Under the pieces are notes generated by a model, which was not told the DNA's origin, searched no databases, and was given only the letters and a program-made list of their open reading frames with translations. Both the position numbers and the translations under genes were made by a program. Positions 43,722-51,373 of a stretch of DNA of 64,000 nt are shown here, in pieces (positions within the stretch are counted from its first letter, which is position 1; every line of letters starts with the position of its first letter). The DNA comes from CBDAPI01 sp965248635 (GTDB lineage: Bacteria; Acidobacteriota; UBA6911; RPQK01; CBDAPI01), in the NCBI GenBank assembly GCA_965248635.1, contig OZ252114.1, positions 1,364,001 to 1,428,000 on the forward strand. The letters are read 5' to 3'.

Positions 43722-44243
43722 ATGAAACATGCCAGGCTCAAATCAGCATTGCTGCTTCTGTTCTTGAATGTCTTCGCTCCCGTGTCGCTGGCAGGAGGGG
43801 ACAGCCAGTTTTCGGAAGTGGAACAGGCGATCTATAAGGAACTTCTCAAGTTGCCCTACTATGGAGTCTTTGACCACATCCGTTTTGAAGTGGTCGGGGA
43901 CCGGATTGTGCTCAGTGGGCAGGTGACTCGTCCGACTCTGAAGAAATCAGCCGAGCGAGTTGTGAAAGGCGTCGAAACCGTCATGGAAGTAGAGAACCGG
44001 ATTGAAGTGCTACCTTTGTCCGGTTTTGACGATGAGATCCGCCTGTCTCTCTTCAGGTCCATCTACGGGCGGGGTGACTTCCTGAGATATGGAAGCGTTC
44101 ATGCCCCGATCCGTATCATTGTGAGAAACGGTCACGTCACTCTCGAGGGTGCCGTGGCAACCGAACTCGAGAAAACCCTTGCCTACCATCGAGCAACCGG
44201 AGTCTTTGGTGTCTTCTCGGTGACGAATAACCTGATTACCTGA
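43722..44243 (+). CDS. Exported protein with two BON domains
   Basis: A 173-residue protein with a signal peptide (hydrophobic residues about 8-24, cleavage near LAGG). Two BON domains follow, each with the pattern of a conserved glycine and an ISVEVxNGxVxLxGxV strand: VVGDRIVLSGQVTRPTLKKSAERVVKGVETVMEVENRI (first) and IIVRNGHVTLEGAVATELEKTLAYHRATGVFGVFSVTNNL (second). BON proteins bind phospholipids and stabilise membranes under osmotic stress. It stands alone, divergent from the zinc-finger gene. Confidence 0.88.
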   Translation: MKHARLKSALLLLFLNVFAPVSLAGGDSQFSEVEQAIYKELLKLPYYGVFDHIRFEVVGDRIVLSGQVTRPTLKKSAERVVKGVETVMEVENRIEVLPLSGFDDEIRLSLFRSIYGRGDFLRYGSVHAPIRIIVRNGHVTLEGAVATELEKTLAYHRATGVFGVFSVTNNLIT

Positions 44244-44254
44244 CCCTCAGGAAA

Positions 44255-44375
44255 GGTTCCAGCGTTCCAACGTTTCAACGTTCCAAATCGAATGGGGAGG
44301 CGCTGGGGCGGCCCGGCCCCAGCCCCTCCCACACTGAGGAATCCCAGATTCCTTGGAACCTTGGAACCTTGGGAC
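44255..44375. repeat. Octamer-period repeats GTTCCAAC and CCTTGGAA
   Basis: Tandem 8-base units GTTCCAGC, GTTCCAAC, GTTTCAAC, GTTCCAA (44256-44286) are followed by a GC-rich stretch and then CCTTGGAA-type units (about 44351-44372). This is an 8-base relative of the heptamer arrays, between the BON gene and the TonB receptor. Confidence 0.7.
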
Positions 44376-44376
44376 G

Positions 44377-46371
44377 TTACTGGAACCGGAAGCGGTAGCG
44401 GATCCCGAAACGGACATACAGCCCCGGGTCTGGAAACCCCACAAAATGGTGAAACTCCCGGTCCAGCAGGTTATCGATCCGAGCGAAAAGCGTCAAATCC
44501 CGGGCAGGGTGATAACTGACCGCGAGGGCTGTGTTCGCGTACCCTCCCACCTGGTCCTGTTCGGGAACCGGGATCTGAAAATCGAAACGAGGACCAACCC
44601 AGGTGTTATCGACGTGGAGGTGAGCCCGGCGGTGAAAGCTCCAATCCAGGCGAATTCCGCCCAGCCAGCGGGGCCGATCCCGAAGAGGTTCAGCGGATCC
44701 TTCGATCTCAAAATCGAGGTAAGTCAGGTGGCCGGAGAGTCGCAGTGACTCAGTGATACGCCCCTGGGCCTGTGCCTCCACCCCCCGGGTTGTAACATGA
44801 GAGCGATTCACGAGCCGAAACAGTTCAGGACTGAAGTCGATCAGATCAGTAAAGGAATTGTGATAGTAGGAGAGAGAGACCAGGCCTTTTCCATTGGCCA
44901 GCGGTTGCTCGATTCCAACATCGAAGCCCCGGCTCTTCTCAGGACGCAGATCCGGATTCCCCACGTTGGGTTCTCCTAGGGCAAAGAAGGAGGGCAGTTT
45001 GAAACCCTCCGCCCAGCTGGCCTTGATCCGGGTCTGGTGGGGGCCCAGACGAACGCTCCCGCCCAGGCGGGGGGAAGCCTCCAGCGAAGCATCCTCGCTG
45101 TTGTCGATCCGCAGGCCGGCATCGAATTGATAACGGCCCTGCGCGTACCGCACCTCGCCTCCCCATGACCAGGTGTCTCTTTCCAACTGAAAGCCGCCCG
45201 GAAAGAGGTCGGCAATGACGGCATCCAGGGTGCCGCTTTCGTGTCGGAAGGAAACATCCAGGCCCGCCTGCCAGCCGGATCCAAACACCCAGAAGTGATC
45301 CAATTGAACCCGGGCCCTCTCGAAATCGCTATCGGAGTCGATCCCGGGCCGAGAGCTGAAGGTGGGAGGAATCTCATCCAGAATGGGAGGGGTTTCGGCC
45401 CCCTCCAGGCGGTTGTAGTAGTCAAAGTGAAATCGCTGGAACCAGCTCCCGGTGATCTCCTGAAACCAGGTCGCCCCGAAGACCGTCTCCTGGACATCGG
45501 AGCGCTGAGGTTCGCGCGAGATGGAAAATTCGGACCCTCCTCCGTTGGGAGGGAAGCCCTGGACCTGACGATCGTGGAGACGGAAATGGAAATCGAGAGC
45601 CGACTCTCCTCCCAGGCTTACCCCGCTGGCGAAGGAAAACGAGGTCCGTTCCAGATCTTCGTTCTCAACCTGCTCACCGACTTCCAGATGGGATATGTTG
45701 GCCGAGTAGTGCCAGGCCTTGAGACGACCCTGACTTCCGGCTCCAAGCTGCCAGGTATCAAAAGAGCCCCCCAGGAAGTCCACGGAGACATCGGGGGTCC
45801 CCTCTCCTTTTCGAGTAATAATGTTAATGACCCCCGCGATCCCTTCGGAGCCGTGCCGAACCGACATTGGCCCGCGCACGATCTCGATGCGATCGACTCT
45901 GTCGAGGCTGAAGGCTGTCAAGTCGAAGGACCCGCCCAGGATATTGGTCGGGTCGTTGAGCGGAATCCCGTCGATCATGACCAGAGTAAAATTGGAATCC
46001 CCCCCTCGAATCGAGACGGTGCTCAGCCCTCCCCGGCCACCCACCTGAGAAAGATAGACGAAAGGTGTGTGCTGCAAAAGCTCCACCACAGTGTCTGCCT
46101 GGCTGAATTCAATATCACTCCGCGAGATCACCGAGACGGAGGCGGAAATCTCATCGATCGGCAGCTGCTGGGCGGATACCGTGACCACGGTAGCCTCCGG
46201 CTCGGGTACCCCGGTGGAGCCGGCGTTCTGAGCCTTCAGGCCGGCAACCAGAGTTGGTCCGATCACCAGCAGGGCAGCAGCCCACCAGAGGGGTCGGGTA
46301 GAGACCGGGACAGAGTTCAAGGCGTCGGATTCTGCTCTCAGAATTGACCATCTTAGTGAACCAGGGTTCAT
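44377..46371 (-). CDS. TonB-dependent outer membrane receptor (BtuB-like)
   Basis: A 664-residue receptor with an N-terminal signal region (about residues 27-48), a TonB box-like stretch (ATVVTVSAQQLP), a plug domain at about 50-175 (VSIRGGDSNFTLVMIDGIPLNDPTN and GIAGVINIITRKGEG) and a 22-strand barrel ending in the aromatic terminus RYRFRFQ. The plug and length resemble cobalamin/siderophore receptors such as BtuB. Substrate cannot be fixed: no cobalamin riboswitch is possible in the 93-base gap to the divergent gene. It is transcribed alone. Confidence 0.9.
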   Translation of the reverse strand: MNPGSLRWSILRAESDALNSVPVSTRPLWWAAALLVIGPTLVAGLKAQNAGSTGVPEPEATVVTVSAQQLPIDEISASVSVISRSDIEFSQADTVVELLQHTPFVYLSQVGGRGGLSTVSIRGGDSNFTLVMIDGIPLNDPTNILGGSFDLTAFSLDRVDRIEIVRGPMSVRHGSEGIAGVINIITRKGEGTPDVSVDFLGGSFDTWQLGAGSQGRLKAWHYSANISHLEVGEQVENEDLERTSFSFASGVSLGGESALDFHFRLHDRQVQGFPPNGGGSEFSISREPQRSDVQETVFGATWFQEITGSWFQRFHFDYYNRLEGAETPPILDEIPPTFSSRPGIDSDSDFERARVQLDHFWVFGSGWQAGLDVSFRHESGTLDAVIADLFPGGFQLERDTWSWGGEVRYAQGRYQFDAGLRIDNSEDASLEASPRLGGSVRLGPHQTRIKASWAEGFKLPSFFALGEPNVGNPDLRPEKSRGFDVGIEQPLANGKGLVSLSYYHNSFTDLIDFSPELFRLVNRSHVTTRGVEAQAQGRITESLRLSGHLTYLDFEIEGSAEPLRDRPRWLGGIRLDWSFHRRAHLHVDNTWVGPRFDFQIPVPEQDQVGGYANTALAVSYHPARDLTLFARIDNLLDREFHHFVGFPDPGLYVRFGIRYRFRFQ

Positions 46372-46482
46372 CGCTTCAAGTCAGTTGGGGCTCCATCATT
46401 GTGCTCCTTTTTCGACAGCTCACCGGCCCACTTTTTTTAATAATCTTTTTGAAGTTGCGAAGGAGTGGTGTACAAAACCAAT

Positions 46483-47337
46483 ATGCATTTGATTTCTTGT
46501 GCCCTGCTCATCGCCGTTCTGTTGCCCTGTCAACTTGCCATGGTGTTTCAACCAGTTCTTGGACAGGATACTCCAATTAAGCCCGAGGAAGCCATCACAC
46601 TTTTCAACGGCAAAGATCTGAGCGGTTTCACCACCTGGCTGAGCGACGATCACCGGAAGGACCCCTCTCGAGTGTTCACCGTGGCTGATCAGATCGACGG
46701 GGTCCCCGCGATTCGCGTCAGTGGCGAGAAGTTTGGCGGGTTCGTCACCCGCGATTCGTACCGCGACTACCATCTCATTGTGGAATTCCGGTGGGGATTG
46801 ACGACCTGGGGCATCCGCCAGAACCGGACTCGCGACAGCGGAGTCCTGCTCCATTGCCAGGGGCCCGACGGAAACGCCAGGGCGGATTTCAATGGTCCCT
46901 GGATGCGTTCGGTGGAAGCCCAGATTATTCAGGGAGGAGTGGGGGATATCATTCTGATCGCAGGCTACAACCGGGCGGGAGAGAAGCTGGATCCGGAACT
47001 GACCATACCGGTCTCGCGGGACCGGGATGGAGAGCCCTGTTATGACTCTGAAGCGGCACCCGAGACCTTTCGAGCTTTTGCTCGAATCAACTGGTACGGC
47101 CGCGATCCTGACTGGAAAGATGAGCTCGATTTTCGCGGTATTCAGGACGTCGAGAGCCCGGTTGGAGAGTGGACCCGTCTGGAGGTCATCTGCCGAGGAG
47201 ATGAGCTTACCTACATAGTCAATGGGAGGGTCGTCAACCGGGGTTTCCATTCCAGCCTGACGTCCGGTCGCATCCTCTTTCAGTCGGAAGGCGCAGAGAT
47301 CTATTTTCGCCGCATCGAATTACACCCTGTGAACTGA
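46483..47337 (+). CDS. DUF1080 (3-keto-disaccharide hydrolase-like) secreted protein
   Basis: An exported protein of 284 residues from ATG 46483; an alternative GTG at 46465 adds six residues. The signal peptide (about residues 1-26 of the short form) ends near LGQ. The DUF1080 domain shows LFNGKDLSGF at its start, GGFVTRDSYRDYHLIVEFRWG, RDSGVLLHC, and the closing EWTRLEVICRGDELTYIVNGRVVNRG. Family members form a concanavalin-like beta sandwich and several hydrolyse 3-keto sugars. The long insert at about 150-190 with the YNRAGEKLDPEL loop is unusual. Substrate not predicted. Confidence 0.9.
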   Translation: MHLISCALLIAVLLPCQLAMVFQPVLGQDTPIKPEEAITLFNGKDLSGFTTWLSDDHRKDPSRVFTVADQIDGVPAIRVSGEKFGGFVTRDSYRDYHLIVEFRWGLTTWGIRQNRTRDSGVLLHCQGPDGNARADFNGPWMRSVEAQIIQGGVGDIILIAGYNRAGEKLDPELTIPVSRDRDGEPCYDSEAAPETFRAFARINWYGRDPDWKDELDFRGIQDVESPVGEWTRLEVICRGDELTYIVNGRVVNRGFHSSLTSGRILFQSEGAEIYFRRIELHPVN

Positions 47338-47338
47338 T

Positions 47339-47394
47339 GGGCGCTCGTTCTCACTCGCGCCGGTTCCACACGTTGCACGTTCCGTGTTCCACGA
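47339..47394. repeat. GGCGCTCG...CGCGCC motif plus GTTCCAC units
   Basis: GGGCGCTCGTTCTCACTCGCGCC (imperfect palindrome, 47339-47361) is followed by degenerate GTTCCAC heptamers to 47394. It lies between the DUF1080 gene and the convergent alpha/beta hydrolase. Confidence 0.75.
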
Positions 47395-47401
47395 TTTGGA
47401 A

Positions 47402-48271
47402 TCAGGAGTCGATCAGACCACGCTGGTCGAGGAACCTGGTGACGAGTTCACAGAACAGGTCCGGCTCTTCCCGGGGTAACCAGTGACCGCAGCCGGGGAT
47501 TATCTCCAGTTCCGAGTCGGGGAAAAGCGGCTGGCTTCGAATCCCGTGCCAGGTTGGTATCAGACGGTCGTCGCCCCCGTGAATCAGCAGCACGGGAGCT
47601 CGAATTTGGCCCAGACGATCCTCGAAACAGGTCTTGCACCCGCGCAGGGTGGCTTCCTGGGAGAGAAATGAGCGCCAGCCCGTTGCCAGCTGTTCATTCC
47701 TGGCCAGACATCCCCGCACTATTGCCACCAGCTGGGTCGAGGGTTCCCTGTTCAGAAAAAGGCGCAAGGCAATCCGTGCCCCGAAGTCGGAGCGCGATGC
47801 AAGCCGACCCAGGCGAATGTGAGTCGCGGGTACCCTCCCTCCCAGCCAGGTGATTGGATTCCAGGCGAGTCTGCGGAACAGGCCCAGGCTGTTGACCAGG
47901 ACCAGGGCCTTGACCAGGCGTGGTTGCTCCAGGGCGCAGCCCATGGCCACCAGCCCACCCATCGAGAGGCCCACCACTGAAACCGGTCCGGCGATTTCCT
48001 TCTCGATCAGTTCACCGACACACTTGATCAGGAAACGAGCGGTACAGGGCTGGGTGAGGGGCAAGGACCGACCGAATCCGGGCAGGTCCGGGCAAATGAC
48101 AGTTTGCCGGGCAGCCAGCTTATCCCTGCAGGTGTCCCAACTGAGTGCCGAATGATCGATGCCCCCTCCGTGGAGCAGCACCAGAGTGCCTGGAGAATCT
48201 CCGTGGCTCGAGTAGTAGAGTGGTTGCCCGTCTGTGACGAAAGTGTGTTCCACTTGCGAAGGTACCTTCAT
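47402..48271 (-). CDS. Alpha/beta hydrolase fold protein
   Basis: A 289-residue protein with the alpha/beta hydrolase order of motifs: the oxyanion HGGG near residue 34, nucleophile Ser103 in GLSMGG, acid Asp234 or Asp235 in IHGGDDRLIP and catalytic His263 in GCGHWLP. It is probably cytoplasmic and lacks a signal peptide. The substrate cannot be told; similar sequences include esterases and ring-cleavage hydrolases of the MhpC/BphD type. It is separated from the sirtuin gene upstream by about 140 bases containing heptamer repeats. Confidence 0.9.
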   Translation of the reverse strand: MKVPSQVEHTFVTDGQPLYYSSHGDSPGTLVLLHGGGIDHSALSWDTCRDKLAARQTVICPDLPGFGRSLPLTQPCTARFLIKCVGELIEKEIAGPVSVVGLSMGGLVAMGCALEQPRLVKALVLVNSLGLFRRLAWNPITWLGGRVPATHIRLGRLASRSDFGARIALRLFLNREPSTQLVAIVRGCLARNEQLATGWRSFLSQEATLRGCKTCFEDRLGQIRAPVLLIHGGDDRLIPTWHGIRSQPLFPDSELEIIPGCGHWLPREEPDLFCELVTRFLDQRGLIDS

Positions 48272-48388
48272 CTCGGCTTAAGTACTCCCTGGTTATTTTA
48301 GTGCGCTGCACAGTACTCCTGTCGGCGTTCTTTGAGGTTGATATTGGATCTACATCGGCCCGCCAGCCGCCAGGATCCGTGTCTCGGA

Positions 48389-48412
48389 GCGTGGAACGTG
48401 AAACGTGGAACT
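48389..48412. repeat. Heptamer repeats before the sirtuin stop
   Basis: GCGTGG-AACGTGA-AACGTGG-AAC, the same units and order as at 19343-19366, lie just past the stop of the sirtuin gene. Confidence 0.75.
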
Positions 48413-49160
48413 ACTCCCTGAGCCGCCGGGACACCTCGGGCAGAACCCGCGTCACATCTTCATCCAGTACCAGGTCCGCAGATGCATCGTGAGCGGTAGG
48501 ACCTCGGTTGATAATGGCGTAGAAAGCGCCAGACTGCCTGGCAGTAAGTGGGACGGAGGCAGCCGGTTCAACTGTTAGAGAGGAGCCAACAGACACTGCC
48601 AGATCGGCGCTCCCGGCAGCTTCGTAGGCAATTCGTATGGGCTTCTCTGGCATGCTTTGTCCAAAGGAAATGGTGGCCGGTTTCAGGAAACCGCCGCAAT
48701 CGCAATTCGGGGGTTCGCTAGTCCTTCGGAATCCCTCGTAGACAGGCTCAGGGTCGGCCTGGCGTCCACACTGGATACACTCGATACGGCGGTTGGTGCC
48801 GTGCAGTTCGACCACCGCTTCGTCTGGAGAGCCAGCCAGCTGGTGAAGGCCGTCGATGTTCTGAGTGACCAGAGTTTGGATCCACCCGCCACCTTGAAGA
48901 TCGGCGATTGCCAAGTGGCCTCCGTTCGGTTCGGCGGACCTGAACGCGTCCCACCCCGCCAACTTGAACTGCCAGTGCTCGACCCGGGACTCGTGCGACG
49001 CCAGGAAGTCCTGAAAGTAGACCGGGCGCCACTCTTTCCAGAGGCCGTCCGGGCCCCGAAAATCAGGAATACCCGATGCGGTTGAGATTCCAGCTCCCGT
49101 AAACACGAGTACATACTTGGATTCAGACCAGACCTTGATCAGGGTTTCAATCGGATTCAT
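48411..49160 (-). CDS. SIR2 family NAD-dependent protein deacylase
   Basis: Start ATG 49160 gives 249 residues and avoids a large overlap with truB; an earlier start at 49214 is possible. The NAD-binding motif is VFTGAGISTASGIPDFRGPDGLW near residue 18, followed by TQNIDGLHQLAG and the catalytic His in VELHGTN (about residue 120). The zinc site pairs are CIQC and CDCGG. Class III (cobB-type) sirtuins remove acyl groups from lysine using NAD. It lies 13 bases overlapping with the end of truB, so it may be expressed with the translation cluster. Confidence 0.92.
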   Translation of the reverse strand: MNPIETLIKVWSESKYVLVFTGAGISTASGIPDFRGPDGLWKEWRPVYFQDFLASHESRVEHWQFKLAGWDAFRSAEPNGGHLAIADLQGGGWIQTLVTQNIDGLHQLAGSPDEAVVELHGTNRRIECIQCGRQADPEPVYEGFRRTSEPPNCDCGGFLKPATISFGQSMPEKPIRIAYEAAGSADLAVSVGSSLTVEPAASVPLTARQSGAFYAIINRGPTAHDASADLVLDEDVTRVLPEVSRRLRE

Positions 49161-50037
49161 GAGGGAAGACAACAATGGGTTGGGCCACTTCGCCGGCCTG
49201 TCGCGCGATTGCAATCAACGAATTATCGTGGAAAAGGCGGCAGTAACCGGCAGGGCCGGGCACGCTGACTGGGTTGCCGTGCCGGGCATGTTTTGCCGAG
49301 TCTTCCTGCAAATCGATTCTGGGGAAGGTCGGCAACAGGGTATCCATCCCTCTGAAGCCGGTGGCCGGAGGCGTGGAGAGTTCGTCGAGTTGTACGGCGT
49401 CTGACAGGCGGAAGTCCCCTGACCGAAGACGGCATAAATCCCCCAAGCAGGCACCACAGCCCAGTTTCTTGCCAATCTCATGCGCCAGAACGCGAACGTA
49501 GGTGCCAGCCGAGCACTGAACCTGGACTACCAGATCGGGTCCCGAGAGCTCCATGAACTCAATACAGTGAATGGACACAGCCCTGGGTTTTCTTTCGACA
49601 GTTTCTCCTCTGCGCGCCTTCTCATAGAGGCGTTCTCCAGCGACTCGAACAGCTGAAAACATGGGGGGCGTCTGCTCGATTTCTCCCTTAAAGCCGTGAA
49701 GGGCTTGTTCCACTTCTCGGCGCGAGAAATCGGGCACCGGTTTGCGGGACTTGACTTCGCCTTCAAGGTCGTAAGTACTGGTGGTGACTCCCAGCCGGAT
49801 TACGGCTCGATAGGTCTTGTCACTCTGCTGAAAGAACTGTGCCAGCCGCGTTGCATTTCCCAACAGCAAGACCAGCACGCCCGACGCTAGTGGGTCGAGG
49901 GTGCCGGCGTGACCGACTCGAGAGTTAAAGAATTTCCTAACGGTCTGAACCATGTCGTGAGAGGTGGGCCCCGGGGGTTTGTTGACCACCAGCGCACCGT
50001 GAATCGGGGCCTCCTGATCAGGCTGAAATCCGGTCAT
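49147..50037 (-). CDS. truB: tRNA pseudouridine(55) synthase
   Basis: A 296-residue enzyme that makes pseudouridine 55 in the T-loop of tRNA. The catalytic Asp48 is in GHAGTLDPLASGVL, the position used by E. coli TruB. Other motifs are YRAVIRLGVTTSTYDLEGEV and GTYVRVLAHEIGKKLGCGACLGDLCRLRSG. A C-terminal PUA-like domain covers the last 70 residues. Its first 20 bases overlap the nrnA gene end. In many bacteria the next gene is ribF; here it is the sirtuin. Confidence 0.97.
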   Translation of the reverse strand: MTGFQPDQEAPIHGALVVNKPPGPTSHDMVQTVRKFFNSRVGHAGTLDPLASGVLVLLLGNATRLAQFFQQSDKTYRAVIRLGVTTSTYDLEGEVKSRKPVPDFSRREVEQALHGFKGEIEQTPPMFSAVRVAGERLYEKARRGETVERKPRAVSIHCIEFMELSGPDLVVQVQCSAGTYVRVLAHEIGKKLGCGACLGDLCRLRSGDFRLSDAVQLDELSTPPATGFRGMDTLLPTFPRIDLQEDSAKHARHGNPVSVPGPAGYCRLFHDNSLIAIARQAGEVAQPIVVFPHESD

Positions 50038-50989
50038 GTAGTAGGGCTGCTAGTTCTCCGACAACCTGCTCCACCGCTTCGGCTAATGAGGCTGAGACGG
50101 TCAGTCCGGCGGCATTCCGGTGGCCTCCCCCTCCCCGGTGCCGGGCGATTGTCGCCACATCCAGGCGGCCGCTTGAGCGTAGACTGACGCGCGTTGTGTC
50201 GGAACCTTCCTCTCTGAAAAAGGCAACAGCATGGACGCCATTCAGAGAGAGGGGATAGTTGACAAACCCTTCCGTCAGGTCTTTGCTGGCTCCTGTTTTG
50301 TGGAGCATTTCCCGAGTCAGCAAAATCCAGGCAATTGGTTTAGTGGGATGAACCTGAAGTGTGCCCAAAACTTCAACCAGAAGTCTGATCCGAGAAAGGG
50401 GCTGACTCATGTAGACGGCCCCGGCGATTTCTGCTGGACGAGCACCCTTTGCCACCAGATCGGCCGTTATCGAGAATGTCTTCCGGGTTGTGTTCGAGAA
50501 CTGGAAGGACCCAGTATCGGTCAGGATGGCTGCGTACAGATTGCTGGCAATCGAAGGCGTAATTTCCGCCTCCAGAGTGAGGATCAGTGCGTAAACGAGC
50601 TCCGCTACCGCAGCAGCGGAGTCATCTACCCAGTTGAGGTCGCCAAAGGTGTCAGTATTCGAGTGGTGGTCGATGTTGATGACGTGGTTGTCTTGCAGGT
50701 TCCCCAGGCCGGTTCTGGACAGATCGTTACATTCCAGAACGATGAGCGAATCGTAGTCTCCCCGCAGCTCTGAGTCGATACGCACCAGGTTAACGGCAGG
50801 CAGTCGAGAGTAAGCTTCCGGAACCGGATCAGCCTGGAGGATGTCAACCTGCTTGCCAAGCTGTTTCAAGGCGCACCCCAGCGCCACAGAGGACCCAAGA
50901 GAATCGCCGTCCGGTCGGGAGTGAGAGAGGACAGCAAAAGAATGGTGCCTCTCAACGAACTCAACAATCTTTTGCAGATTTGGATTCAT
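50018..50989 (-). CDS. nrnA: DHH-family oligoribonuclease/pAp phosphatase
   Basis: From ATG 50989 the protein has 323 residues (an earlier TTG at 51004 adds five). It shows the DHH pattern: SHSRPDGDSLGSSVALG near residue 28, the NIDHHSNTD motif near 110, LYAAILTDTGSFQFSN, and the DHHA1 closing motif GGGGHRNAAGL near 295. NrnA proteins degrade nanoRNA and dephosphorylate pAp. It follows ylxP in the rimP-truB cluster, where rbfA would normally lie before it. Confidence 0.93.
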   Translation of the reverse strand: MNPNLQKIVEFVERHHSFAVLSHSRPDGDSLGSSVALGCALKQLGKQVDILQADPVPEAYSRLPAVNLVRIDSELRGDYDSLIVLECNDLSRTGLGNLQDNHVINIDHHSNTDTFGDLNWVDDSAAAVAELVYALILTLEAEITPSIASNLYAAILTDTGSFQFSNTTRKTFSITADLVAKGARPAEIAGAVYMSQPLSRIRLLVEVLGTLQVHPTKPIAWILLTREMLHKTGASKDLTEGFVNYPLSLNGVHAVAFFREEGSDTTRVSLRSSGRLDVATIARHRGGGGHRNAAGLTVSASLAEAVEQVVGELAALLHDRISA

Positions 50990-51000
50990 GGTGCCAGGCC

Positions 51001-51291
51001 TCAATCCAGGTCGACCATATCGATTTCTGTCCGGACCAGATCGCCACCCAGGATTCGTTCGCTTTCTCGAACCAGCTTTTCGGCGATTTGCTCCAGCTTC
51101 CGTCGATCGGAACCGATCGACACGGCTCCTATCAGTCCCCGCTGGCGCAGCTCCTGGTAGCCGATTTCCGCCACGGAAAAGTTGAAACGAGAGCGAATCC
51201 TACCGGAGAGCTTTCGAACGACGTTACGCTTTTCCTTGATCGACTGACAATACGGAAGATAGAGTTCCAGGGAGCAGTAGACGATTGGCAA
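51001..51291 (-). CDS. ylxP: DUF503 family protein (YlxP)
   Basis: A 96-residue protein with the ylxP pattern VYCSLELYLPYCQSIKEKRNVVRKLSGRIRSRFNFSVAEIG, conserved charged residues, and GAVSIGSDRRKLEQIAEKLVRESERI. It starts at TTG 51291. In most bacteria ylxP lies between infB and rbfA, and the former is the case here (82 bases after infB). YlxP is linked to ribosome biology but without a proven reaction. Confidence 0.92.
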   Translation of the reverse strand: MPIVYCSLELYLPYCQSIKEKRNVVRKLSGRIRSRFNFSVAEIGYQELRQRGLIGAVSIGSDRRKLEQIAEKLVRESERILGGDLVRTEIDMVDLD

Positions 51292-51373
51292 ATTCCATTC
51301 CCCTACCCGATCGTCCCGCCGCTGGGCCCGTGCCCTCCGAAAGTTGTCATCCGGGCGGCTGCTCAGTCGAGCT

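Noticed and set aside
46372..46482. Possible cobalamin riboswitch upstream of the BtuB-like receptor
   Set aside because: The gap to the divergent DUF1080 gene is only about 100 bases and lacks the conserved B12-box; a riboswitch of about 200 bases cannot fit.
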